This document shows positions 18,215 to 26,714 of a DNA stretch of 64,000 nt, piece by piece. Source of the stretch: Herminiimonas arsenitoxidans (GTDB lineage: Bacteria; Pseudomonadota; Gammaproteobacteria; Burkholderiales; Burkholderiaceae_D); the NCBI RefSeq assembly GCF_900130075.1, contig NZ_LT671418.1, positions 1 to 64,000 of the forward strand. Reading direction: 5' to 3'. The notes under the pieces were generated by a model that was not told where the DNA came from, searched no databases, and saw nothing but the letters and a program-made list of their open reading frames with translations. Numbering within the stretch: the stretch's first letter is position 1; each line of letters opens with the position of its first letter. The position numbers and the translations under genes are program-made.

Positions 18215-19042
18215 TTAAGCGCTTTCCACCCCAAACTTTTGCAACATTCCCTGCAAGCGTTCCTCTTCAGTAGTGGCATCGATATGTGGAAGCCCGTTGA
18301 CTGCATTAGGATCGCAAGCACGTCGTAACGGACCCGGACGGAACATTTCATCGACCACATTGCGCGCTGCGATCTCTGGTGCTAGCGCATTGGTGCGTGC
18401 CGTTTCGGACATAGCAGCTTGCGATTGCGCCATCGGTCGATAAAGTTCATATTCGATTGCTTCCGGTGGTCGATGTGCGATGCCGGTGCGCAGCATGTCG
18501 GTATCGACTCCGCCGATCGGAATCTCGATCACACGCACACCGAATGGCGCCAGCTCGATACGCAAGCCTTCCGATAGCGCAGCCACCGCAACCTTGCTGG
18601 TGCGATAAATCGAATAAAAGGGCAACGGCACATACGCACCCAGCGATCCGATATTGCAGATCAGTCCGTGACCATGATTACGCAGTGCTGGTATGGCTCT
18701 ACGTGTCAGATCGATCAAGCCAAAAAAATTGGTGTCAAAAGTCCTGCGCCACTCATCCATGCCTGCTTCCTCTATCGGCAGGTAAGGGCCGCGGTAACCA
18801 GCGTTGTTGACCAGTATGCGCAAGTCGGCTGGAGGTTGATAGTCGCCCAGCGCAGCCATATCCATGCGTTCAAGGACAAGTGTGCCGGGCAGGCTGCGCG
18901 CTTGTTCCAATAGATCGATTGCTGTATCAGGATTGCGTACGCCAGCAATCACGTCGAAGCCACGAGAGACTAATTCCAATGCAATTGCCTTGCCTAGACC
19001 GCGATTCGCACCGGTGACTAGCGCCTTGCCTTTCTTGTCCAT
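18215..19042 (-). CDS. Short-chain dehydrogenase/reductase
   Basis: 275-residue SDR. It has the cofactor motif TGANRGLG, the structural NNAGYRG and the catalytic IGSLGAY...YRTSK. The C-terminal extension, beyond about residue 200, resembles the retinol-dehydrogenase-like group acting on hydrophobic alcohols. The last part (AHRPPEAIEYELYRP onward) is variable. It converges on the MarR gene with 35 bases between stops and reads away from the dehydrogenase operon at 19261. The start at 19042 has AAAGG upstream. Confidence 0.88.
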   Translation of the reverse strand: MDKKGKALVTGANRGLGKAIALELVSRGFDVIAGVRNPDTAIDLLEQARSLPGTLVLERMDMAALGDYQPPADLRILVNNAGYRGPYLPIEEAGMDEWRRTFDTNFFGLIDLTRRAIPALRNHGHGLICNIGSLGAYVPLPFYSIYRTSKVAVAALSEGLRIELAPFGVRVIEIPIGGVDTDMLRTGIAHRPPEAIEYELYRPMAQSQAAMSETARTNALAPEIAARNVVDEMFRPGPLRRACDPNAVNGLPHIDATTEEERLQGMLQKFGVESA

Positions 19043-19135
19043 ATTTACCTTTCATGATTGGCCTGCAAGCGGCCGTCAGCAGTTGACCCGATGCGGGTAA
19101 TATTGCACATAAATAATACATCGTCATTTTTAATT

Positions 19136-19174
19136 ATTGACAGCATTCTGTCAATATGACATATTTGTGTCAAT
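19136..19174. promoter_or_regulatory. Two abutting TGACA-N6-TGTCA operators
   Basis: First site ATTGACAGCATTCTGTCAAT (19136-19155), a perfect 8-bp inverted repeat. Second site TATGACATATTTGTGTCAAT (19155-19174) has the same half-site spacing. They lie between divergent SDR and acyl-CoA dehydrogenase genes and match the spacing at marR and at 46578. Confidence 0.65.
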
Positions 19175-19260
19175 TGTTCGGTGGTTGTCGTGCCGGCTAT
19201 TACAGCAATGACATTAACGTGCGGCGTAGCCGCCTCATCAAAATCAAGGAGATGATTCAA

Positions 19261-20544
19261 ATGTGGGATTTTTCGACTGATGCTGAATTTCAAAAGAAGC
19301 TCGACTGGATCAAAGTGTTCGTTGAGGCCGAGTGCGAACCGCTGGACCGTTTGTTCCCAAGTGCAGGTGATTGCTATGACGTTGGCAACAAGAAAGCACG
19401 TGCCATTGCCAAGCCGCTGATGGAAGAAGTCAAACGTCAGGGATTGTGGGCTTGTCACCTTGGACCGGAACTGGGTGGTCAAGGTTATGGTCAGGTCAAG
19501 CTGGCCTTGATGAATGAAATTCTCGGTCGTTCGCTGTGGGCTCCGACAATTTTTGGTACTGCCGCTCCTGATACCGGCAATGCGGAAATCATCGCCATGT
19601 TTGGCACTGATGAACAAAAAAAGCGCTATTTGCAGCCTTTGCTGGATGGCGATATCGTCTCCTGTTATGCGATGACAGAGCCACAGGGCGGCGCCGATCC
19701 TGGTGTGTTCGAATGTAAGGCAGTGCGTGATGGCGATGAATGGGTCATCAGCGGCGAGAAATGGTTTGCATCGAATGCTCGCTATGCCGAATTTCTTATT
19801 GTGATGTGCGTTACCGACAAGAAAGCACCAATCTACAAAGGAGCATCGATGTTCCTGATGCCGACGAATACGCCTGGTATCAATATTTTGCGCAATACCG
19901 GCATACACGGTGAGCCTGGAGGTATAGGTTCGCACGGCTATATTCGTTTTGAGAATGTGCGTCTGCTAGCCGATGCCTTGCTGGGCGGCGAAGGCGAAGG
20001 CTTTGCTGTAGCGCAGGCGCGTCTGGGCGGTGGCCGTGTGCATCATGCGATGCGTACTGTCGGTCAGTGCCAGATCGCCATCGAAATGATGTGTGAACGC
20101 GCAGTCAGCCGTAGCACCAAAGGCAGCATGTTGGGCGACAAGCAAACTGTTCAGGGTTATCTCGCCGATTCATGGATAGAACTTAAACAATTCCGCTTAC
20201 AAGTCTTGCAGACTGCCTGGTTGATTGACCAAGGCCACGATTACAAATCCAATCAAATTTCGATTGCCGGCATCAAGGTGATGGCTGCGAAAGTTTTCCA
20301 CGACATCGTGCAACGCGCGATTCACATGCACGGCGCGCTTGGTGTATCTGACGAAATGCCGCTCGGTCATATGTGGTTGTACGCTGTGATGATGGGCATC
20401 ATGGATGGCCCAACCGAAGTGCACAAGGCGACAGTTGCCAAGACGATGCTGAAAAATTACAAGCCTGCAGCGGGACTGTTCCCTAGCGCACATCTGATTC
20501 CACGCACACAGGCTGCTCGTCAGAAGTACGAAGGGCAGTATTGA
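19261..20544 (+). CDS. Acyl-CoA dehydrogenase, ACAD11/LvaC-like
   Basis: 427-residue acyl-CoA dehydrogenase. Motifs are CYAMTEPQGGADPGVFECKA, ISGEKWFASNARYAEFLIVM, MHGALGVSDEMPLGHMW and GPTEVHKATVAKTML. It is immediately followed by a phosphotransferase gene and an SDR. This gene order, and the resemblance of the pair to the two halves of mammalian ACAD11 and to bacterial LvaC/LvaA of the levulinate pathway, suggests it handles a 4-phosphoryloxyacyl-CoA rather than doing simple dehydrogenation. The ATG at 19261 is preceded by AAGGAG at nine bases; the longer frame upstream covers the operators and is not used. Confidence 0.88.
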   Translation: MWDFSTDAEFQKKLDWIKVFVEAECEPLDRLFPSAGDCYDVGNKKARAIAKPLMEEVKRQGLWACHLGPELGGQGYGQVKLALMNEILGRSLWAPTIFGTAAPDTGNAEIIAMFGTDEQKKRYLQPLLDGDIVSCYAMTEPQGGADPGVFECKAVRDGDEWVISGEKWFASNARYAEFLIVMCVTDKKAPIYKGASMFLMPTNTPGINILRNTGIHGEPGGIGSHGYIRFENVRLLADALLGGEGEGFAVAQARLGGGRVHHAMRTVGQCQIAIEMMCERAVSRSTKGSMLGDKQTVQGYLADSWIELKQFRLQVLQTAWLIDQGHDYKSNQISIAGIKVMAAKVFHDIVQRAIHMHGALGVSDEMPLGHMWLYAVMMGIMDGPTEVHKATVAKTMLKNYKPAAGLFPSAHLIPRTQAARQKYEGQY

Positions 20545-20654
20545 AAACATACGTCAGGAAATCATGAAGCGCTGGCTATTGGCCGGGCTAACTGGAAGAG
20601 GCGAGCAGCGCCGCTTCTTCTCTCTTCATTTGAATTGATTGAAGGTGCATGCAC

Positions 20655-21707
20655 ATGACAGATTCTCTTTCGGATTTTGACGGCTTGCTCAATTGGCCAT
20701 CCTTGCAAGACTGGGTGGCGACGCAGTCGTTACCGGGAACCGGACCGATCACTGCCGTGAATAAACTATCAGGCGGCTCGCAGAATAATATTTTCCTGCT
20801 CAGTAGAAAAGACGCTAGCTTCGTACTGCGCCGTCCGCCCAAGCATTTGCGGCCCAACAGTAACGAAACCATGTTGCGTGAAGCACGTGTTCTGGCGGCG
20901 CTGAAAGGCAGCGCTGTACCGCATCCGGAGTTTCATGCCGCTTGCGCTGATGAGTCTGTTATCGGCTCAGCGTTTTATGTGATGGCGGCCTTGGATGGTT
21001 TCATGCCGATAGGCGCTTTACCCGGTAACTACGCCACCGATCCGCAATGGCGTCGAGCGATGGGACCAGAAATGGTTAAAGCAGCAGCGGCATTGGCGGC
21101 GGTTGATTATCAAGCGGTTGGATTGTCCGATTTCGGCAAGCCTGATAATTGGCTGGAACGCCAGGTATCGCGCTGGCGCACGCAATTGGACGGTTATCGC
21201 GAGATGCCGAACTATCCTGGTTCTTCCTTACCGTACATTGATGAAGTAGGCGATTGGCTTGAACGTAATCGTCCGGAAAAAGCGCATATCGGCATCATTC
21301 ATGGCGATCTGCAATTCGCCAATGTCATGTTTCGCAAGGATGAGCCACGCATGGCTGGATTGATCGATTGGGAGCTATCGACGTTAGGCGATCCCTTGCT
21401 TGATCTGGGCTGGATATTGACTAGCTGGACCGAGCCGGGCGATCCAGATATGGGGCGCAAACCAGCGGTAGAGCCGTGGGATGGTTTCGTCTCACGTGCC
21501 GATTTAATCAAGCAGTACGGCGAGATCAGCGGCCGTGATATGAGCGACATGCCCTGGTTCTTCGTGCTGGCTTGTTTCAAGCTGACCTGTCTGTTGGAAG
21601 GTACTTATGCGCGCGCTTGTGCTGGTAAGGCCTCGATGGAAATGGGAAATTTCTTGCACAACTACGCGCTGTGGCTGATGGCAAAAGCGCGGCAATTGAT
21701 CGCATGA
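20655..21707 (+). CDS. Phosphotransferase-family (APH-fold) kinase, LvaA/ACAD10-11 N-domain-like
   Basis: 350-residue protein of the aminoglycoside-phosphotransferase fold. The catalytic loop HGDLQFANVMF and the metal-binding IDWELSTLGDPLLDLGW are intact, as is the lysine-strand region FVLRRPP. In this subgroup the partner is an acyl-CoA dehydrogenase, not an antibiotic, so drug resistance is unlikely. Known relatives phosphorylate the 4-hydroxyl of 4-hydroxyacyl-CoA so that the dehydrogenase partner can remove it. Start at ATG 20655 with GAAGG nine bases before; ATG 20649 is possible. The last base pairs overlap the next SDR start (ATGA). Confidence 0.87.
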   Translation: MTDSLSDFDGLLNWPSLQDWVATQSLPGTGPITAVNKLSGGSQNNIFLLSRKDASFVLRRPPKHLRPNSNETMLREARVLAALKGSAVPHPEFHAACADESVIGSAFYVMAALDGFMPIGALPGNYATDPQWRRAMGPEMVKAAAALAAVDYQAVGLSDFGKPDNWLERQVSRWRTQLDGYREMPNYPGSSLPYIDEVGDWLERNRPEKAHIGIIHGDLQFANVMFRKDEPRMAGLIDWELSTLGDPLLDLGWILTSWTEPGDPDMGRKPAVEPWDGFVSRADLIKQYGEISGRDMSDMPWFFVLACFKLTCLLEGTYARACAGKASMEMGNFLHNYALWLMAKARQLIA

Positions 21708-22492
21708 GTGCGGCCATCCAGTTTCGTGGGAAAACCGTGCTGGTTACCGGCGGCGCACGTGGCATAGGGCTCGCGTGCGGACGACGTTTTGCCGCTGCCG
21801 GTGCGAAAGTGGTGTTGGCCGATGTATTGAATGAAGCACAGGCACGCAGCGAAAACGATCTTGATTTCGTTGCTGCCTACATACAGGCAGATGCGGGCAA
21901 TGCTGACGATATGCGCAATCTTGTCGCAACGACGATAGCGCAATGTGATGGCATCGATGTTTGCATTTGTGCTGCAGGTATCGGTGGTGCGCCAACACCA
22001 TATTGGGAAATGGCCGACGACGATTTCGATCGCGTACTGGGTGTCAATCTGCGTGGTCCATTTGTACTCGGCAAGCTGGTCGGAAAACATATGCAGGAGA
22101 GCGGACGACATGGCTCCATCATTCATGTGTCTTCGGTTGGTGGCCAGTTGGCCGTCGATATGCAGGCGGCTTATTGCGTGAGCAAGGCCGGTCTAGATAT
22201 GCTGACCAAAGTGATGGCGGTTGCATTAGCTTCGTATGGTATACGCGTCAACGCGGTCGGACCCGGCCCGGTTGATACGCAGATGACGGCGGGTTTGCGT
22301 CAGCATCCTGCCGTCATGAAGCAGGTCTTGTCACGTACGCCGTTGGGTCGTTTTGGCACGGTGGAAGAAATGGCTGGTACTGTGTTTTTTCTGGCGAGTG
22401 CAGATGCCGGTTTCATCACGGGTCAGACGGTGTACGCCGATGGCGGTCGTCTGGCGCTGAACTATATGATGCCGGATCAGACTGAGAAGTAA
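21704..22492 (+). CDS. Short-chain dehydrogenase/reductase
   Basis: 262-residue classical SDR. It has TGGARGIGLACGRRF, the residue pattern CAAGIGG in place of NNAG, the catalytic SSVGGQ and YCVSK, and the C-terminal FITGQTVYADGG. It starts within the stop of the phosphotransferase gene (ATGA), so the three genes from 19261 form one operon. A likely role is oxidation of a 3-hydroxyacyl-CoA made after the kinase/dehydrogenase step. It converges with the hydrolase at 22500, only 7 bases away. Confidence 0.9.
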   Translation: MSAAIQFRGKTVLVTGGARGIGLACGRRFAAAGAKVVLADVLNEAQARSENDLDFVAAYIQADAGNADDMRNLVATTIAQCDGIDVCICAAGIGGAPTPYWEMADDDFDRVLGVNLRGPFVLGKLVGKHMQESGRHGSIIHVSSVGGQLAVDMQAAYCVSKAGLDMLTKVMAVALASYGIRVNAVGPGPVDTQMTAGLRQHPAVMKQVLSRTPLGRFGTVEEMAGTVFFLASADAGFITGQTVYADGGRLALNYMMPDQTEK

Positions 22493-22499
22493 GTCGAAA

Positions 22500-23432
22500 T
22501 CAGATCGGCTGAGCTTCTTGTTTGTGCGCTGCTAGCAGTGCACGCAGGATGCCAATCACGGTAATCGGTTGGTCCAGCATGAGATGATGCTGTCCGCCGG
22601 GAACAACGATAGGGCCGCGTACATCTTGCAGGGCATCGATGATGCGAGCAGCATGCTCTGGCGTGACCAGCGCGCTGCGTTCTCCACATAAATAATCGAC
22701 CGGTGTTGTGACGCGAGCCAGCATTTCGCCGCCATCGCACAGGTGCGAATCTTGTGCCTGCAAGCGGGTATCGAATTTCCAGCGATAGCCACCTTCGACG
22801 GCTCGGATGGAATGATGGGCAATGTAGTCGAGGACGTATTCCTGTGGCGGTGACTGTTCTGGCAGCAGGCGATAGCGCTTTCTTGCAGAAGCTGCATCCG
22901 CATACAAACGGCCAGTAATTGGCGCAGGGTCAGTCGGCAGATTCACATTCTCAAAAATCACAAAGGTATCCATGATCACCAATCGGGCGAACAGCTCTGG
23001 TCGCTGCGAGGTGGCGCGGAAACTGCACAGACCGCCGTAACTGTGTGCAACCACCGTTATCGGTGATATTTCAGGTGTTGTTGATTTCGATAAAACTTCT
23101 GCCAAAGCAATGATGTCGTCCGACATGGTGAAGGGCGTATAACTATCACGCCAGCCACTGTCACCCATGCCCGACATGTCCATCGCCATGACGCGATGCG
23201 TCTGTGTGAAGAAGGGCGCAATAAATCCCCACCAACGTGCATGAGCACGAAAGCCGTGCACGAACAACAGCACCGGTTTATGAATTTCTTCCGGATTCCA
23301 TGTCAGGTAATGCAGGCGATTGCCGTTCGCTTCTATATAGCAGGAGCGCGGTGTCTGCGCGATTGCCGAGCGGAACCAGTCGGGAGCAAAGTCATCAGCC
23401 TTGGATATGAATGGGGCAGGAGCGAGCGTCAT
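22500..23432 (-). CDS. Alpha/beta hydrolase (paralogue of 33486-34475)
   Basis: 310-residue alpha/beta hydrolase. It shows FVHGFRAHARWW, MDMSGMGDSG, the nucleophile elbow AHSYGG (Ser131) and GGQHHLMLDQP near the C-terminus with the probable catalytic His. It is clearly related to the protein at 33486-34475, sharing HGFRAHA.WW.FIAPFF, D.SGMGDSG and QHHLMLDQP. The two probably act on related ester, thioester or ring-cleavage substrates. The start has AAGGA upstream. It is divergent from the lipid-transfer protein gene with an operator at 23549. Confidence 0.88.
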   Translation of the reverse strand: MTLAPAPFISKADDFAPDWFRSAIAQTPRSCYIEANGNRLHYLTWNPEEIHKPVLLFVHGFRAHARWWGFIAPFFTQTHRVMAMDMSGMGDSGWRDSYTPFTMSDDIIALAEVLSKSTTPEISPITVVAHSYGGLCSFRATSQRPELFARLVIMDTFVIFENVNLPTDPAPITGRLYADAASARKRYRLLPEQSPPQEYVLDYIAHHSIRAVEGGYRWKFDTRLQAQDSHLCDGGEMLARVTTPVDYLCGERSALVTPEHAARIIDALQDVRGPIVVPGGQHHLMLDQPITVIGILRALLAAHKQEAQPI

Positions 23433-23548
23433 GAAGATCCTTTTCTGAAAAAACTGATATTCGGGGAAGCTTGTTGTGTTTGTTCTGTTTCTGTTTTGCG
23501 GCTTCCCTTGTCTTGCCTCTTTTCGGGTACTGAGCTAGAGTAGCATAA

Positions 23549-23567
23549 AACTGAATGTATGTTAGTT
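23549..23567. promoter_or_regulatory. 19-bp inverted-repeat operator (site 5)
   Basis: AACTGAATGTATGTTAGTT, 13 of 16 positions of the island motif, between the divergent hydrolase (minus) and lipid-transfer-type (plus) genes, 48 bases before the latter. Confidence 0.6.
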
Positions 23568-23614
23568 ATTGACTTGCATGGATTCCCGACTGGCTATATT
23601 TTGATGGGCCTCAA

Positions 23615-24766
23615 ATGGAACGATTTCCGCGCGGTCGCAGCGCAATTGTTGGAGCGGCAACTTACGGCATCGGCGAATCGCCGGGGCTGAAATCACTGGA
23701 TCTGGCATCGCGTGCTGCTTTGCTGGCATTGGATGACGCCGGTTTGAAGTTGAGCGATGTCGATGCCTTGTTCGTCTGTACACCGGATGATGCCTTGTCC
23801 GGCCTAAGTGCTGCCGAATATCTCGGCATCTCGCCACGCTTCACCGAAAACAATCGTACCGGTGGTTCTGCCTTCCATTCGCATGCCATCGTTGCAGCGA
23901 TGATGCTGGATGCCGGTTACTGCGACACAGCCTTGATCATGTACGGCAGCAATCAGCGTACGGGAGCTGGCGGTCTGGTATCGATGCGTGTCGCATCGCC
24001 TTATGAAAAGCCTTACAAACCTCTGACTCCATTGTCTTCGTATGCGTTGGCAGCGGCGCGTCATATGCATGAATATGGCACCACGCGTGAACAATTGGCA
24101 GAAGTCGCCGTGGCTGCGCGCAAATGGGCCAACCTTAATCCGGATGCTTACGCAAAAGGGGAATTGAGTATTGAAGATTGTCTCAAGGCGCGACTGGTTT
24201 CTGATCCTTTGGGTGTACGTGATTGCTGTTTGGTAACCGATGGCGCGGCGGCGATTGTGATGACGCGTGCCGATCGAGCGCGCACTTTGCATGCGCAACC
24301 GATATATCTGCTCGGCGCGGCGGCCGCAACCTGGTATTCCGGTGTTGATCAGGCGCAGGACCTGACTACGACTGCTGCGGCTGAGTCGGGCAAGCGTGCC
24401 TTCAATATTGCTGGTTTCGAACCAAAAGATATCGATGTCGTGCAGCTGTATGACGCCTTCACCATCAACACTATTTTGTTTCTGGAAGATTTGGGTTTCT
24501 GTCCCAAAGGTGAGGGCGGACGTTTCGTTCAGGATGTTGGTATTGGGCCGGACGGCGTGTTGCCAGTCAATACGAATGGTGGTGGCCTGTCCTGCTGCCA
24601 TCCCGGTATGTACGGTTTATTCACCATGGTGGAATCTTGCGTTCAGTTGCGCGGGCAAGGTGGCGCACGTCAGGTGAACAATGCCAATCTGGCGCTGGCG
24701 CACGCCAACGGCGGCACTTTGTCGAGCCAGGCCACGATGATTCTGGGCAGCGCTGCAACACTATAA
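23615..24766 (+). CDS. Thiolase-fold lipid-transfer-type protein (SCP-x/Ltp-like)
   Basis: 383-residue protein of the SCP-x thiolase-like group. The fold is shown by the N-terminal AIVGAATYGIGES, YDAFTINTILFLEDLGF and NTNGGGLSCCHPG. The nucleophilic cysteine of true thiolases is missing; that position reads NRTGGSAFHSH. Relatives such as Ltp2 are retro-aldolases that cleave beta-hydroxyacyl-CoA side chains with a DUF35 partner. No DUF35 gene is in the window, so the activity is uncertain: aldolase, thiolase variant or acyl-CoA carrier. It is followed 17 bases later by a crotonase gene and then an aldo-keto reductase. Confidence 0.82.
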   Translation: MERFPRGRSAIVGAATYGIGESPGLKSLDLASRAALLALDDAGLKLSDVDALFVCTPDDALSGLSAAEYLGISPRFTENNRTGGSAFHSHAIVAAMMLDAGYCDTALIMYGSNQRTGAGGLVSMRVASPYEKPYKPLTPLSSYALAAARHMHEYGTTREQLAEVAVAARKWANLNPDAYAKGELSIEDCLKARLVSDPLGVRDCCLVTDGAAAIVMTRADRARTLHAQPIYLLGAAAATWYSGVDQAQDLTTTAAAESGKRAFNIAGFEPKDIDVVQLYDAFTINTILFLEDLGFCPKGEGGRFVQDVGIGPDGVLPVNTNGGGLSCCHPGMYGLFTMVESCVQLRGQGGARQVNNANLALAHANGGTLSSQATMILGSAATL

Positions 24767-24783
24767 AAATAGAAGGAGATCAG

Positions 24784-25575
24784 ATGGAATTTCTACAAAT
24801 TGATATCAGTGAGCGCATCGCCACGGTGACGCTCAATCGTCCGCCGGTCAATGCGTTGACAGCCGACATGTTTCGAGAAATTACCGAAACCTTCAATGCC
24901 CTGGGTCGTTCCAAAGAGGCCAGCGTGATTGTCTTCACCGCACCGGGCGACAAACTTTTCTGCGCCGGCGTTGATCTGAAGGATTCTGCGCGTCGTCATG
25001 CACGCGAATTAATAGAAAGCGATACGGTTGTTGATCTACTCGATCCAGGTGCCGCGCCGCGCGATTGTTTCAATGCAGTGCTGGATTGTCCGCTGCCCGT
25101 GATCGCCGCTGTCAATGGCAAGGCTATCGGTGCCGGACTAGTGCTGATCGCTTGCTGCGATATTGTTATTGCATCGCACAATGCGTCGTTCTCGGTGCCG
25201 GAAATCAAAGCTGGTGTACTGGGTGGTGCACGTCATCTGCAACGACTGGTCGGCACGCATAAGACACGCATGATGTATCTCACCGGTGAGCCGGTTTCTG
25301 CCGAAGAGTTTTATCGGCTCGGCGCGGTAGAGTCCATCGTCGCACCGGATCAGTTGCAGCAGGCAGCGCGCGCGCTGGCAATGAAGATCGCGCAGCACAG
25401 TCCGCTCGGCCTGCGTCTGGGCAAGGAAGCCATGAATCGCGTCGAAGATATGGCGCTCAAGGATGGTTATCGTCTAGAACAGGATTACACCGGCCGTGTC
25501 ACACGCTACAAAGATTCGCAGGAAGCGCGTAATGCCTATATGGAAAAACGCGAGCCAAACTGGACTTGGTCATGA
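24784..25575 (+). CDS. Enoyl-CoA hydratase/isomerase
   Basis: 263-residue crotonase. It contains LNRPPVNALTADMF, the oxyanion-hole motif LFCAGVDLKD, NGKAIGAGLVLIACCDIVIA and FSVPEIKAGVLGGARHL, which keeps the first catalytic Glu. The second Glu region (GARHLQRLVG) is unlike typical hydratases, so an isomerase or hydrolase variant is possible. The start at 24784 has GAAGGAGA directly before it; the upstream in-frame extension overlaps the preceding gene. The stop overlaps the next start (ATGA). Confidence 0.88.
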   Translation: MEFLQIDISERIATVTLNRPPVNALTADMFREITETFNALGRSKEASVIVFTAPGDKLFCAGVDLKDSARRHARELIESDTVVDLLDPGAAPRDCFNAVLDCPLPVIAAVNGKAIGAGLVLIACCDIVIASHNASFSVPEIKAGVLGGARHLQRLVGTHKTRMMYLTGEPVSAEEFYRLGAVESIVAPDQLQQAARALAMKIAQHSPLGLRLGKEAMNRVEDMALKDGYRLEQDYTGRVTRYKDSQEARNAYMEKREPNWTWS

Positions 25576-26600
25576 TGCGTTATCGCTTGCTGGGGCGTTC
25601 CGGCTTGCGCGTGTCGGAACTGGCTTATGGCGTGATGAACTTCGGTATGAAAGCCTGGGGCACACCTGATGCAGGCATGTGTGCGGAGTTGTATCGCACC
25701 TATCGCGACGCAGGTGGAAACTTTCTTGATACCGCCAATGAAGTCTATGCCAACGGCCGCTCGGAAGAATTTTTAGGAAAACTGGTCACCGGTCACCGGG
25801 AAGAAGTGGTGATCGGGAGCAAATACAGCTTGCACGTTCCCGGTACGCAAAACGCCAACCTCGCAGGCAATCATCGCAAGAGCATGATGCATTCGGTCGA
25901 GCGTAGTTTGAAGCGGCTGGGTACCGACTATTTGGATTTGTTGTGGATGCATGGTTGGGATGGCATTACGCCAGTCGATGAAGTCATGCGTGGCTTTGAG
26001 GATTTGGTCAGGCAGGGCAAGGTATTGCATGTTGGTGTTTCCAACACACCCGCGTGGGTGATTGCGCAGGCGAACACCTTGGCCGATTTTCGTGGCTGGA
26101 CGCCGTTTGTTGGTTTGCAGGTTGAATACAACCTGGCTGAACGCGATGTCGAGCACGAGTTATTGCCGATGGCACGTAGTCTCGGTCTGGGCGTACTGGC
26201 TTATTCGCCACTGGCATCGGGCATCCTCAGCGGCAAGTACAACAAGGAGGTCGATGTCGGCCAACGTCGTCTTGATGTCAGCAAGATCATGAAGACAGTC
26301 GATCAGCGCTCGCTGGCAGTCACAGATGCCCTCATGCGAGTCGCCGAAGAAATCGGGCGGCCGCCGTCGCAAGTCGCACTCAACTGGCTGCGTCGTCAGC
26401 AAGGGGTGATTCCATTAGTGGGCGCGCGCACCGTGACACAGTTGCAGGATAATCTGGGCTGTCTCGAATTCAGTATCGACGATGCACACATGATGGTGCT
26501 GGATCAAGCCAGCGCGCGTGAGCAACCTTATCCGCAGCGCTTTATTGCTCAGACGCGGGCCGTGACTTCTGGTGGTTATCACGATCTGATCGATTACTAA
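25572..26600 (+). CDS. Aldo/keto reductase
   Basis: 342-residue aldo/keto reductase barrel. The catalytic set is present: Asp53 and Tyr59 in FLDTANEVYANGRSEE, Lys84 in IGSKYSL, and His127 in LLWMHGWD. The C-terminal NADPH site has IPLVGARTVTQLQDNL. It resembles the potassium-channel-beta-subunit-like group, which reduces aldehydes and ketones. It is translationally coupled to the crotonase gene upstream. Its role could be reduction of a ketone or aldehyde intermediate. Confidence 0.9.
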   Translation: MMRYRLLGRSGLRVSELAYGVMNFGMKAWGTPDAGMCAELYRTYRDAGGNFLDTANEVYANGRSEEFLGKLVTGHREEVVIGSKYSLHVPGTQNANLAGNHRKSMMHSVERSLKRLGTDYLDLLWMHGWDGITPVDEVMRGFEDLVRQGKVLHVGVSNTPAWVIAQANTLADFRGWTPFVGLQVEYNLAERDVEHELLPMARSLGLGVLAYSPLASGILSGKYNKEVDVGQRRLDVSKIMKTVDQRSLAVTDALMRVAEEIGRPPSQVALNWLRRQQGVIPLVGARTVTQLQDNLGCLEFSIDDAHMMVLDQASAREQPYPQRFIAQTRAVTSGGYHDLIDY

Positions 26601-26714
26601 TATCGTGAAGCGGGCAGGTATCATCCGCGATAATGAGGAAATAAAATTAGTCGAGAAATTTCAATTGGCAATCGAAACAAGAACAACGATAACAACTAAA
26701 CCAAGGAGAGCAAT

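Noticed and set aside
20655..21707. Aminoglycoside resistance gene
   Set aside because: The APH fold is present, but the neighbours and subgroup motifs (IDWELSTLGDP) point to the acyl-CoA kinase group.
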